DNA from: an uncultured Polaribacter sp.
GTDB taxonomy: Bacteria > Bacteroidota > Bacteroidia > Flavobacteriales > Flavobacteriaceae
Direction of reading: 5' to 3'
Assembly (NCBI GenBank): GCA_937936695.1
Contig: CALHCK010000094.1
Coordinates: 1 to 11,063 of the forward strand
DNA length: 11,063 nucleotides
Shown: positions 1 to 7,517 of the stretch, in pieces
Position numbering within the stretch: position 1 is the stretch's first letter
Layout of the letters: each line of letters opens with the position of its first letter
Made by a program: the position numbers and the translations under genes
The notes under the pieces: generated by a model
What the model was told of the DNA's origin: nothing
Databases searched by the model: none
Seen by the model: the letters and a program-made list of their open reading frames with translations, nothing else

Positions 1-26
1 AGAGTTTAACAAAACCTTTTTAGTTT

Positions 27-60
27 TTGTATGTTTTTTAATTAGAATCGACTAATTTTG
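27..60 (+). promoter_or_regulatory. Predicted Bacteroidetes-type promoter for the NRDE-family gene
   Basis: TAATTTTG at 53-60 matches the Bacteroidetes -7 consensus TAnnTTTG exactly. A TTG at 27-29 lies 23 bases upstream, at the long end of the spacing described for Flavobacterium promoters. Transcription would start near 67, giving a leader of about 84 bases. The leader contains a small possible hairpin (ATGTT 104-108, loop GTGT, AACAT 113-117), which is too weak to call a riboswitch. Nothing else is visible in bases 1-150. The match is by eye only; short A/T motifs occur by chance in such DNA. Confidence 0.45.
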
Positions 61-150
61 AAAATTATAAAATAATTATTTTAGAGTAAATTTACGGATG
101 ATAATGTTGTGTAACATCTGTAAAATTATAAAGTATAAGCAAATCAATAT

Positions 151-891
151 ATGTGTACAGTAACTTATTTTCCGAAAGGGAATAATGAATTTATTTTGAC
201 TTCTAACAGAGACGAAACTCCTTTAAGAAAAACAATTTTACCACAAAATTACTCAGAAAATAATACAGTGTTAACATATCCAAAAGACGAGTTAGCAGGT
301 GGTACATGGATTGGTTTAAGTGAAAAAAAACGTTTGGTTTGTTTGTTAAATGGAGGTTTTAAAAATCACATAAAACAAAAATCTTATAAAGTTAGTAGAG
401 GTGTTATTGTAAAAAATATCTTATCAGAAGAAAATGCGGTATCTTACATAGAGCATTTTGATTTTTCTGGAGTAGAGCCTTTTACATTAATATTGGTAGA
501 TTGGACTGCTGTTTTAGAAGCACACGAATTGGTTTGGGACGGAGAAAATAAACATTTTAATAAGTTGCCAGAAGAACCTAAAATTTGGTCTTCATCTACA
601 TTGTATACACAAGAAATGAAGGAGTTAAGAAAGGAGTGGTTTCAAGATTTTTTAGAAGAGAATTCAGAATATCCTCAAGAAAAAATTGTAGCATTTCATC
701 AAAATGAAGATTTAGGAACTAAAGAAGTTTCTTTGAAAATGAAAAGGCCTTCTGTAGAAACGGTAAGTGTAACTTCAGTAAAAAAAGAGGCGTCTGTTAT
801 AAAAATGAGTTATTTAGATTTTGTAAATAATCAATCTAAAGTATTAGAAGTTTCTATGAAAAAGGAAACTTGTGCTACGTTAAATAAGTAG
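151..891 (+). CDS. NRDE (TANGO2-like) family protein
   Basis: This 246-residue protein belongs to the NRDE family, related to eukaryotic TANGO2. The family signature Asn-Arg-Asp-Glu is at residues 19-22, and the protein opens Met-Cys, so Cys2 would be exposed after Met removal, as in N-terminal-nucleophile hydrolase folds. Further family-like blocks are AGGTWIG (49-55), LLNGG (65-69) and SRG (82-84). Length is normal for the family and there is no signal peptide or membrane segment, so it is probably cytosolic. The ATG start fits because the NRDE motif sits at the usual distance from the N-terminus. The biochemical role of bacterial members is not settled; TANGO2 has been linked to haem and lipid handling. 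It reads toward apaG and abuts it with no spacer, so the neighbours say nothing about its function. Family assignment is firm, function is open. Confidence 0.88.
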   Translation: MCTVTYFPKGNNEFILTSNRDETPLRKTILPQNYSENNTVLTYPKDELAGGTWIGLSEKKRLVCLLNGGFKNHIKQKSYKVSRGVIVKNILSEENAVSYIEHFDFSGVEPFTLILVDWTAVLEAHELVWDGENKHFNKLPEEPKIWSSSTLYTQEMKELRKEWFQDFLEENSEYPQEKIVAFHQNEDLGTKEVSLKMKRPSVETVSVTSVKKEASVIKMSYLDFVNNQSKVLEVSMKKETCATLNK

Positions 892-1278
892 TTAATTAGC
901 GGTTGCTTTAGAGATTAGTTGAAAAGTAGGAATGTTTACCTTAAACTGTTTTAACGTGTTTGTGTTTAGCATTGTATAGTAACCTTTCATGGCGCCTATA
1001 TCAGATTCTAAAATGCAGCCAGAACTATATCTGTAAATGTCATTCGGTGCTAAAGTTGGAGTTTGACCAATTACGCCTTCACCTTTTACTATTTCAGTTT
1101 TATTAAGCGCATCAAAAATCATCCAAAACCTATCGGTTAGTTTAACAGTTTCAGATGATTTATTTTCTATGGTTATTATGTAGGCAAAAAGATGATAAAT
1201 ACCATTATTTCTAGTATTAGATCCATCGTATTTTGTTTCTACACTAATTTTTATTCCTTTTGTAATTTGATATACCAT
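892..1278 (-). CDS. apaG: ApaG domain protein
   Basis: This 128-residue protein is a single ApaG domain, the usual size. Visible family features are the beta-strand FAYIITIEN (31-39), the glycine-rich loop GEGVIGQTPTLAPND (67-80), YSSG (84-87) and the GAMKGYY turn (95-101). ApaG forms a fibronectin-III-like beta sandwich. In enterobacteria the gene is linked to Co2+/Mg2+ resistance, and a related domain occurs in F-box proteins; its molecular activity is unclear. There is no signal peptide, so it is cytosolic. It is the second gene of a leftward pair with the T9SS plug-domain gene, 47 bases downstream of it. That intercistronic gap contains an A/T inverted repeat (1288-1309). Its stop codon (894-892) immediately follows that of the convergent NRDE gene, and no separate terminator is visible. 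The name rests on family membership; the metal-efflux label in databases should be treated as provisional. Confidence 0.9.
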   Translation of the reverse strand: MVYQITKGIKISVETKYDGSNTRNNGIYHLFAYIITIENKSSETVKLTDRFWMIFDALNKTEIVKGEGVIGQTPTLAPNDIYRYSSGCILESDIGAMKGYYTMLNTNTLKQFKVNIPTFQLISKATAN

Positions 1279-1287
1279 TGCAAGTAA

Positions 1288-1309
1288 ATTTAGTTTTTTA
1301 AAACTAAAT
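1288..1309. repeat. 22-base inverted repeat between plug-domain gene and apaG
   Basis: ATTTAGTTTT (1288-1297) is the exact reverse complement of AAAACTAAAT (1300-1309), with only TT between. As RNA, the practical stem is about 8 A/U-rich pairs with a 6-base loop. It ends 10 bases upstream of the apaG start on the minus strand. It might be an operator, a weak processing or attenuation hairpin, or chance symmetry in A/T-rich DNA. No U-tract terminator accompanies it. Confidence 0.4.
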
Positions 1310-1325
1310 AAGCAAATTAAATTAT

Positions 1326-2537
1326 TTAACGGTTTAAATTAATAACTGTATTACCAACACCAATAACTCTATCAAAAAAACTACCAAAAGGTTTGTGGTA
1401 AACAATTACAGTATATTCGTTTTCTGTTTCAAAAAAAGAACCTAAAACATCAGTTGTATTTACAAGTCCATTATTATTTAATGTTGCATATGTGTAATTA
1501 TAAAAACCTTGTTTTAAAAGTATTGCAGCTTCATATGTTTTTGTGTTAGTGTTGTAATGCATTTTGTTACTATTGTTAATTTTAAAATTATTGTAAGCTC
1601 CATACACATAAACATCTTTATTTTTAAAAGGTTGTTCTTTTGTTAAAGAAAAATGCATCATTGCGTAGTCTGCTTCTGTGTTTATATCTCTTGCTTCCAA
1701 AGATCTAATTACAAACTGACCATTAATATCCGGGTTAAATTCGTAATCTGCCAAAGGATTGTATTTGTACGGATATAAGTAATGATGAAATACGTTGTCT
1801 TTTGTTACTCTTAACGTGTTTAAGCTGGTGTTTCTGATGATTTTAGAATCGAAATTTAAATATTCATTAGCACCCATAAAATTAGTCTTATTTGTATAGG
1901 TGTATAACAACTGATTGGGTTTAAAAAATGTAGGTTGAATATTCGTTATTTTTTCATTCCAATTATTATTTTTTACAATAGCAACATTTATTTCTTGAGC
2001 AGGATTGTTAATTCTTAATTGAGGATGGTTTACTATAAATTGAACTGTTTGCTCTTTGTTTAGTGTTTTTGTATTTCTACTCCTAGTGGCGTTTACACCA
2101 ATTGTGGCAAGGTTTTCAAAGAGTACAAATTTTCTTGTAAATATAACTTCATCATAATCGTTTAAAATTGATAATAGGTAATTACCGCTTTTAGTTATTA
2201 TTGTATTTGTATTCGGTATTTTTACATTGTAGTGTGAGTAACTTTGTAACGTATTAAAAGAATTTGTAACATCTATAATTGTATTTTGATCAAAACCATC
2301 TATATACTGACTAGACGATAACCTGCTAGATTCCCAATTATGATCCATATGTTCTATTTTGTATTGGTAATCTTTAGCATCGGCATCTAAATCATCAAAA
2401 GACAATTCTAAAACTGTTCCAAGAGGTACAATAGCTGAGAAATTATTTTCTTCTAGTGGTCTTAATTGAATAGATTTTATATTCTGCGCTTGTGAGTTGT
2501 ATGTAATTAGTAATAAAATTATAAGTGTTCTTAACAT
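1326..2537 (-). CDS. Type IX secretion system plug-domain protein (DUF5103 family)
   Basis: This 403-residue protein begins with a type I signal peptide: Lys/Arg-poor start MLRT, a hydrophobic core at residues 5-12, and probable cleavage after SQA (17). There is no lipobox Cys. The mature part is beta-rich. An N-terminal domain (about 20-140) carries the stretch YKIEHMDHNWESS (59-71) and SQYIDGF (76-82) typical of the family formerly DUF5103. The C-terminal part has VYVYGAYNNF (309-318) and a YNYTY segment, resembling a carbohydrate-binding-module-like sandwich. In Flavobacterium johnsoniae a member of this family plugs the SprA translocon of the type IX secretion system, from the periplasmic face of the outer membrane. 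Flavobacterial genomes usually place it next to apaG, as here. It is divergent from nqrA. The family call is good; whether this copy is the actual SprA plug or a paralogue cannot be decided here. Confidence 0.82.
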   Translation of the reverse strand: MLRTLIILLLITYNSQAQNIKSIQLRPLEENNFSAIVPLGTVLELSFDDLDADAKDYQYKIEHMDHNWESSRLSSSQYIDGFDQNTIIDVTNSFNTLQSYSHYNVKIPNTNTIITKSGNYLLSILNDYDEVIFTRKFVLFENLATIGVNATRSRNTKTLNKEQTVQFIVNHPQLRINNPAQEINVAIVKNNNWNEKITNIQPTFFKPNQLLYTYTNKTNFMGANEYLNFDSKIIRNTSLNTLRVTKDNVFHHYLYPYKYNPLADYEFNPDINGQFVIRSLEARDINTEADYAMMHFSLTKEQPFKNKDVYVYGAYNNFKINNSNKMHYNTNTKTYEAAILLKQGFYNYTYATLNNNGLVNTTDVLGSFFETENEYTVIVYHKPFGSFFDRVIGVGNTVINLNR

Positions 2538-2619
2538 TTGTGTGTTTTAAGCTTTTGTAAAAATAGTAAAATTAGTACGCTGTTTAAATTGCAAATACTA
2601 TTCCTTTTTTATTTAGAAA

Positions 2620-2633
2620 TGTAATATTTTACA
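2620..2633. promoter_or_regulatory. Candidate operator: TGTAA-N4-TTACA inverted repeat
   Basis: TGTAA (2620-2624) and TTACA (2629-2633) are perfect 5-base inverted repeats separated by TATT, and the flanking A/T bases extend the symmetry. The geometry, two 5-base half sites 4 bases apart, resembles sites of dimeric CRP/FNR-type regulators. No regulator gene is in the window, so the assignment is only a suggestion. It lies about 80 bases upstream of the plug gene start and about 150 bases upstream of the nqr -7 element. Confidence 0.3.
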
Positions 2634-2781
2634 AATTGAAGACAGTATTTTGATGTAAACTTATGTAATTAACAAACATTGTGTATAATTTTTGTTAAAT
2701 TAATTATTTAGAATAAATATAAATAAGTTTTTAAGTGAAATATATACTTAGTTTTATGTTAGTCCTAATTGCTAAAAAACG

Positions 2782-2789
2782 TAAATTTG
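2782..2789 (+). promoter_or_regulatory. Predicted -7 element of the nqr operon promoter
   Basis: TAAATTTG matches the Bacteroidetes -7 consensus TAnnTTTG exactly, 37 bases before the nqrA start codon. Transcription would begin near 2796 with a leader of about 30 bases. A clear TTG -33 element at the expected distance is not seen. No other consensus -7 box is found ahead of nqrA, and the short intergenic gaps from nqrA to nqrF suggest this one promoter drives all six genes. Confidence 0.5.
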
Positions 2790-2826
2790 CATGATTTTTT
2801 TAGATAACTAACAATTCCAATTTACC

Positions 2827-4176
2827 ATGTCAAAAGACATTCGTATTAAAAAAGGCTTAGATATTAAGCTGGTTGGCGAAGCAGAAAAAACTACTACAAG
2901 TGTTTCTAGGAGTAGTGTTTATGCAGTAAAGCCAGAAGATTTTCACGGAATTATACCAAAACTTATTGCCAAAGAAGGAGCTGTTGTAAAAGCGGGTGGT
3001 GCACTTTTTCATTCAAAAAGTGACGAACGTATTTTATTTGCAAGTCCTGTATCTGGTAAAGTAGTAGAGGTAATACGTGGAGCAAGAAGAAAAGTATTAG
3101 CAATGAAAATTGCAGCTGATTCTGAACAAGTTTATGAAGATTTTGGAACTAAAAATGCAGATGCGATGTCTGCAGAAGAAGTGAAGAATTATTTATTTAC
3201 TGCAGGATGCTGGCCTTTCATTAAACAACGTCCTTACGATGTTGTAGCAAATCCAAATCAAGCACCTAAAGCAATTTTTATTTCTGGGTATGCAAGTGCA
3301 CCTTTAGCAGCAGACTTAGAATATACATTGGCAGGTAAAGAGGCAGAATTACAAGCAGCAATTACAGCTGTAACTAAGTTAACAGAAGGTAAAGTTCATG
3401 TTTCTGTTGGTGCTAATTCTAATTCTCCTTTGTCAAAATTAAAAGGAGTAGAAATACACAAGGTTTCTGGTCCTCATCCTTCAGGTAATGTAAGTACACA
3501 AATAGCACAAATAGATCCTATTAATAAAGGAGAAGTTGTGTGGGTGGTTACTCCGCAAGATTTAGTTGTTATTGGAGAGTTGTTTTTAACAGGTAAATTT
3601 AATTTAGAAAGAACTATTGCTTTAACAGGTTCTAAATTTAATAAGCCTCAGTATGTTACTGCAATTGCAGGAGCAGCTATTTCTGATTTAACTAATAATA
3701 ACCTTAATAACGACAATACTAGAATTATAAATGGTAATGTGTTATCAGGTAAACAAGTAAAAGAAGAAGGTTTTTTAAGCTATTCAGATAATCAGATTAC
3801 GGCAATTCCAGAAGGAGATGATTATGAGTTTTTTGGATGGAATAAACCTATTTTTAATAAGATTTCTACATCTAGAGCTTTAACATTCTCTTGGTTAAAT
3901 CCTAAGAAAAAATACGACTTAAATACCAATACAAACGGAGAACATAGAGCGTTTGTGGTTACGGGATCTTATGAAAATGTTTTTCCTTTAGATATATACC
4001 CAATGCAATTATTAAAAGCATTTATGTATAAAGATTTAGATGAGATGGAAGCTTTAGGAGGTTATGAAATAGCTCCGGAAGATTTTGCACTAACAGAATT
4101 TATTTGTGTATCTAAACAACCACATCAGAATATTATTCGTGAAGGTTTAGATTTAATGAGAGAAGAATTAGGATAA
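2827..4176 (+). CDS. nqrA: Na+-translocating NADH:quinone reductase subunit A
   Basis: This is NqrA, the peripheral cytoplasmic subunit of the Na+-pumping NADH:quinone oxidoreductase. It has 449 residues, normal for the family. The N-terminus shows the family opening IRIKKGLDI (5-13), followed by a barrel-sandwich region (about 31-85) resembling biotinyl/lipoyl domains, with FASPVSGKV (71-79) and GARRKVL (85-91). A Rossmann-like part and a C-terminal SLBB-type region follow, ending in CVSKQPHQNIIREG. There are no membrane segments. NqrA has been implicated in quinone binding; flavobacteria generally use menaquinone, which is inferred here. It opens the nqr operon, 4 bases before nqrB, behind a consensus -7 promoter element. 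Confidence 0.96.
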   Translation: MSKDIRIKKGLDIKLVGEAEKTTTSVSRSSVYAVKPEDFHGIIPKLIAKEGAVVKAGGALFHSKSDERILFASPVSGKVVEVIRGARRKVLAMKIAADSEQVYEDFGTKNADAMSAEEVKNYLFTAGCWPFIKQRPYDVVANPNQAPKAIFISGYASAPLAADLEYTLAGKEAELQAAITAVTKLTEGKVHVSVGANSNSPLSKLKGVEIHKVSGPHPSGNVSTQIAQIDPINKGEVVWVVTPQDLVVIGELFLTGKFNLERTIALTGSKFNKPQYVTAIAGAAISDLTNNNLNNDNTRIINGNVLSGKQVKEEGFLSYSDNQITAIPEGDDYEFFGWNKPIFNKISTSRALTFSWLNPKKKYDLNTNTNGEHRAFVVTGSYENVFPLDIYPMQLLKAFMYKDLDEMEALGGYEIAPEDFALTEFICVSKQPHQNIIREGLDLMREELG

Positions 4177-4180
4177 GATT

Positions 4181-5380
4181 ATGAGCTTAAAACAAAACTT
4201 ACACAATTTAAAAGAGAAATATAAAGGAACAAAAATGGCTCCTGCGTTTAACGCAATCCATACCTTTTTATATTTACCAAATGAGGTTACTCATGGAGGA
4301 ACTCATATAAAAGCAGCAGACGATTTAAAGCGTACAATGAATATTGTAATTATGGCTTTAATACCATGTTTGTTGTTTGGAATGTTTAATGCAGGTTACC
4401 AACATTATGCAGCTATAGACGGATCTTTAAGAACAGACGTTTTAGCTAATTTTTTTACTTGGGATAACCTTTGGATTGGAATTATAAAAGTATTACCGTT
4501 AGTAATTGTTTCTTATGCAGTAGGACTTATTGTAGAATTTATTTTTGCAGTAATTAAAGGTCATGAAGTAGAAGAAGGATATTTAGTAACAGGTATGTTA
4601 GTGCCTTTAATAGTACCTGTAGATACACCTTTATGGATGTTGTCTGTAGCAGTTGTTTTTGGGGTAGTAATAGGTAAAGAAGTATTTGGAGGTACAGGGA
4701 TGAATATCTTAAACCCAGCCTTAACTATTAGAGCTTTTTTATTCTTTGCATATCCTACTTGGATGTCTGGAGATAAAGTGTGGGTACACGATGCTGTAAA
4801 TAGAGTAGGTACACCAGATGCTATTTCTGGAGAAACTATTTTAGGTAGTTATGCACAAAACCAAGAAGTAATTTACTCTAATTGGGATAAATTTATGGGA
4901 TTCATTCCTGGTTCTGTTGGAGAAACATCTACATTATTAATTTTGTTGGGTGCAGCATTTTTAATTTTTACAAAAGTAGGAAGTTGGAGAATTATTGTTT
5001 CTACATTTATTGGAGCTGCAGTGATGGGATTAATCTTTAATCAAATTGTAGCGGCAGACGTAATTACTGAATCTAGTAAGTTTTACGGATTAATGAATAC
5101 AGTTTGGTACGAGCATTTAATGATTGGTGGTTTGGCTTTTGGAGCAGTTTATATGGCTACAGATCCTGTAACAGCTTCTCAAACAAACAAAGGAAAATGG
5201 ATTTACGGTTTCTTAATAGGGTTTATCTCAATTATGATTCGTGTATTTAATCCAGCGTATCCAGAAGGAGTATTTTTAGCAATATTATTGATGAATGTAT
5301 TTGCTCCAACAATAGACCATTATGTGGTACAGGGTAACGTAAAGAAAAGATTAAAACGTACTAAAGTTAAAACTGCCTAA
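4181..5380 (+). CDS. nqrB: Na+-translocating NADH:quinone reductase subunit B
   Basis: NqrB is the large integral-membrane subunit that carries covalent FMN and riboflavin and takes part in Na+ transport and quinone reduction. The 399 residues comprise a polar N-terminus (1-50) with THGGTHIKAADDLKRTMN (37-54), then about ten hydrophobic helices. The motif GSVGETST (244-251) marks the covalent FMN site; Thr249 or Thr251 would be the phosphoester-linked residue, and I cannot align precisely enough to choose. Conserved acidic residues implicated in Na+ uptake appear to be present: the Glu pair EEG at 131-133 and Asp379 in APTIDHYVV (375-383). Length is slightly below the roughly 415 residues of Vibrio NqrB. 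It sits 4 bases after nqrA and 2 before nqrC, so translation is probably coupled. Confidence 0.96.
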   Translation: MSLKQNLHNLKEKYKGTKMAPAFNAIHTFLYLPNEVTHGGTHIKAADDLKRTMNIVIMALIPCLLFGMFNAGYQHYAAIDGSLRTDVLANFFTWDNLWIGIIKVLPLVIVSYAVGLIVEFIFAVIKGHEVEEGYLVTGMLVPLIVPVDTPLWMLSVAVVFGVVIGKEVFGGTGMNILNPALTIRAFLFFAYPTWMSGDKVWVHDAVNRVGTPDAISGETILGSYAQNQEVIYSNWDKFMGFIPGSVGETSTLLILLGAAFLIFTKVGSWRIIVSTFIGAAVMGLIFNQIVAADVITESSKFYGLMNTVWYEHLMIGGLAFGAVYMATDPVTASQTNKGKWIYGFLIGFISIMIRVFNPAYPEGVFLAILLMNVFAPTIDHYVVQGNVKKRLKRTKVKTA

Positions 5381-5382
5381 CT

Positions 5383-6129
5383 ATGAGTAAGAGAACAGAT
5401 AGTAATAGTTATACAATAATTTTTGCCATTGTAATGGTAGTTATTGTAGGTTCTTTATTAGCATTTTTTGCATCGTCTTTAAAACCAAATATCGACGAAA
5501 ATAAAAGAATTGAAAAACAACAAAACATCCTTTATGCAATGGGTGTTAATGAAAATGATGAATCTAATGCAAACTTTGTTTCTGCATCTCAGGCAGAAGA
5601 AGAGTTTACAAAGTACATTACTAAGCAAATTGTAATACAAGGAGGTAATGTTAAAGAAGACAACAAAGCTTACACTATAGATGTTAAAAAGCAACAAGCT
5701 TTAGCAAAAGAGGGTAAGCAAAGAAAATTACCTTTATTTATTGGACAAAAAGATGGTAAAACATTTTATGTAGCACCAATTAGAGGTAAAGGTTTATGGG
5801 ATGCCATTTGGGGATATGTTGCAATGGACAAAAATATGGTTGTTCAGGGTGCATATTTTGATCATAAAGGTGAAACTCCTGGTTTAGGAGCTAACATTAA
5901 ACAACGTTTCTTTATGGATGATTTTACAGGAGAACATTTAATGACACCTTCTGGAAACTTTAAAGGAATTACAGTAAAGAAAGGTAATAACGATCCGAAG
6001 AACGAAGAGAAAACAGATTATGAAGTAGATGCAATTGCTGGTGCTACAATTACTGGTGATGGTGTTACGGCTATGATTAAATCTGATTTGGCATTGTATG
6101 TACCTTATTTTAAATCATTAAAAAAATAA
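5383..6129 (+). CDS. nqrC: Na+-translocating NADH:quinone reductase subunit C
   Basis: NqrC is the subunit with one N-terminal membrane helix (about 11-31) and a periplasmic FMN-binding domain holding covalent FMN. Visible family blocks are GKGLWDAIWGYVAM (135-148), HKGETPGLGA (161-170) and DAIAGATIT (216-224). By comparison with the family motif SGAT, Thr222 is the predicted FMN-linked residue. The residue three positions before it is Ala219 where Ser is common. Attachment needs the flavin transferase ApbE, which is not encoded in this window. The protein has 248 residues, close to the usual 250-260. It starts 2 bases after nqrB and ends 3 before nqrD. Confidence 0.96.
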   Translation: MSKRTDSNSYTIIFAIVMVVIVGSLLAFFASSLKPNIDENKRIEKQQNILYAMGVNENDESNANFVSASQAEEEFTKYITKQIVIQGGNVKEDNKAYTIDVKKQQALAKEGKQRKLPLFIGQKDGKTFYVAPIRGKGLWDAIWGYVAMDKNMVVQGAYFDHKGETPGLGANIKQRFFMDDFTGEHLMTPSGNFKGITVKKGNNDPKNEEKTDYEVDAIAGATITGDGVTAMIKSDLALYVPYFKSLKK

Positions 6130-6132
6130 TTT

Positions 6133-6780
6133 ATGGGACTTTTATCAAAAAAAGACGCAGCACTAATTACAGACCCATTATTAGACAATAACCCAATTAC
6201 AATACAAGTATTAGGTATTTGTTCTGCTTTAGCAATTACAGCAGAATTAAAAGCTTCTATTGTAATGGCTGTTTCTGTAATGTTTGTATTAGGTTTAGGT
6301 AACGTGGTTATCTCTTTAATGAGAAACATTATACCGTCTAAAATTAGAATTATTGTACAATTAATTGTTGTAGCAACATTAGTTATTATTGTAGATTTAG
6401 TTTTAAAAGCTTTTGCTTACGAACTGAGTAAAACTCTATCGGTTTTTGTGGGGTTAATTATTACAAACTGTATTATTATGGGACGTTTTGAAGCTTTTGC
6501 TTTAGGTAACGGGCCTTGGAGATCTTTCTTAGATGGTATTGGTAACGCAGTTGGTTATGGTATTATATTAATTGCAGTTGGTTTTTTTAGAGAGTTATTA
6601 GGTTCTGGTACTTTATTAGGATTTAAAGTTTTAGGAGATCCTATAGAAAAAACAGGATTGTATGCAATTGGTTACGAAAATAATGGATTTATGTTATTAT
6701 CGCCAATGGCATTAATTGTTGTAGGAATTATTATTTGGATACAAAGATCTAAGAACAAATCATTAATTGAAGAAGCATAG
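6133..6780 (+). CDS. nqrD: Na+-translocating NADH:quinone reductase subunit D
   Basis: NqrD is one of two homologous six-helix membrane subunits that, with NqrE, enclose an iron centre in the middle of the membrane, now assigned as 2Fe-2S. The two ligand cysteines are visible as Cys30 (LGICSAL) and Cys113 (ITNCIIMGR), in the expected place in helices 1 and 4 of inverted topology. Asp88 ([11 protein letters not shown]) and Asp134 ([12 protein letters not shown]) match acidic residues connected to Na+ translocation in the Vibrio enzyme. The GNGPW loop (125-129) is also typical. Length, 215 residues, is ordinary. It starts 3 bases after nqrC and ends 5 before nqrE. Confidence 0.96.
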   Translation: MGLLSKKDAALITDPLLDNNPITIQVLGICSALAITAELKASIVMAVSVMFVLGLGNVVISLMRNIIPSKIRIIVQLIVVATLVIIVDLVLKAFAYELSKTLSVFVGLIITNCIIMGRFEAFALGNGPWRSFLDGIGNAVGYGIILIAVGFFRELLGSGTLLGFKVLGDPIEKTGLYAIGYENNGFMLLSPMALIVVGIIIWIQRSKNKSLIEEA

Positions 6781-6785
6781 ATATT

Positions 6786-7511
6786 ATGGAACATATAGAA
6801 TTATTTTTTAAATCAATTTTTATAGACAACATGGTTTTTGCTACATTCTTAGGAATGTGTTCTTACCTTGCTGTATCTAAAAAAGTATCTACAGCTGTTG
6901 GTTTAGGTGCTGCAGTTATATTTGTATTGGCAGTAACGGTACCATTAAACTGGTTGTTAGATCAATATATATTAAAAGAAGGAGCATTAGTTTGGTTAGG
7001 TGAAGAGTATGCATCTTACGATTTAAGTTTCTTATCATTTATCATGTTTATTGCAACTATTGCAACCATGGTACAATTGGTAGAAATTATTGTAGAAAAA
7101 TTTTCTCCATCTTTATACAACTCATTAGGTATATTTTTACCTTTAATTGCGGTAAACTGTGCTATTTTAGGAGGAAGTTTATTTATGCAGTCTAGAGAAA
7201 TACCTTCTTTAGGATTAGCTTTAACTTACGGAACAGGTTCTGGTATTGGTTGGTTTTTAGCGATTTTAGCAATTGCAGCTATTCGTGAAAAAATTAGATA
7301 TTCTTCTGTACCACCTGCATTAAGAGGTTTAGGTATTACTTTTATTATTACTGGTTTAATGGCAATTGGTTTTATGAGCTTTGGAGGAATGTTAACAGGT
7401 GGAGACGAGAAGAAAGAAGAAAAGCCTACTGCAGAAGCTAAGTTAATAGAGCAAGAAACAGAAAAAGAAGCTAAAGAAATTGTAGCTAACAATACAAATA
7501 TAAACCAATAA
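6786..7511 (+). CDS. nqrE: Na+-translocating NADH:quinone reductase subunit E, with charged C-terminal tail
   Basis: NqrE pairs with NqrD around the intramembrane iron centre. Its ligand cysteines are Cys25 (LGMCSYL) and Cys125 (AVNCAILGG), and Glu100 ([11 protein letters not shown]) corresponds to the membrane Glu implicated in Na+ uptake. Residues 1-204 cover the whole membrane domain of about six helices, close to the roughly 200 residues of Vibrio NqrE. Residues 205-241 form an extra hydrophilic tail rich in Glu and Lys ([10 protein letters not shown] onward, ending NNTNINQ), which should lie outside the membrane and may form a helix or stay disordered. The tail is continuous in frame, so it is not a frameshift artefact. 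It begins 5 bases after nqrD and ends 6 before nqrF. Confidence 0.96.
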   Translation: MEHIELFFKSIFIDNMVFATFLGMCSYLAVSKKVSTAVGLGAAVIFVLAVTVPLNWLLDQYILKEGALVWLGEEYASYDLSFLSFIMFIATIATMVQLVEIIVEKFSPSLYNSLGIFLPLIAVNCAILGGSLFMQSREIPSLGLALTYGTGSGIGWFLAILAIAAIREKIRYSSVPPALRGLGITFIITGLMAIGFMSFGGMLTGGDEKKEEKPTAEAKLIEQETEKEAKEIVANNTNINQ

Positions 7512-7517
7512 ATAAGG

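Larger units (their letters stand above)
2538..2826. promoter_or_regulatory. Divergent intergenic region between plug-domain gene and nqrA
   Basis: This 289-base A/T-rich stretch has no convincing coding frame or RNA gene. It must carry the promoters for the leftward plug-apaG pair and the rightward nqr operon. It contains a perfect TGTAA-N4-TTACA inverted repeat (2620-2633) and a consensus -7 element for nqr (2782-2789), described separately. For the leftward pair I see only an imperfect -7 box, at 2592-2600 on the minus strand, with a spacer one base too long. Confidence 0.6.

Noticed and set aside
97..118. Riboswitch in the NRDE gene leader
   Set aside because: Only short 4-5 pair stems can be drawn and they are mutually exclusive; no known riboswitch core is recognisable.
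2592..2600. Leftward promoter for the plug gene, TAGTATTTG on the minus strand
   Set aside because: The spacer between TA and TTTG is three bases instead of two and there is no TTG at a suitable distance upstream, so I do not list it as a promoter.
5479..5697. Leftward open frame of 72 codons inside nqrC
   Set aside because: It is antisense to a well-supported gene, its product is Phe/Ile/Cys-rich with no domain character, and it has no promoter or start context.
6105..6329. Leftward open frame of 74 codons across the nqrC-nqrD junction
   Set aside because: Antisense to conserved nqrC and nqrD coding sequence; no family resemblance seen.
7226..7492. Leftward open frame of 88 codons inside nqrE
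   Set aside because: Composition mirrors the sense codons of NqrE; the long Ser/Ile/Pro-rich product looks like a shadow.
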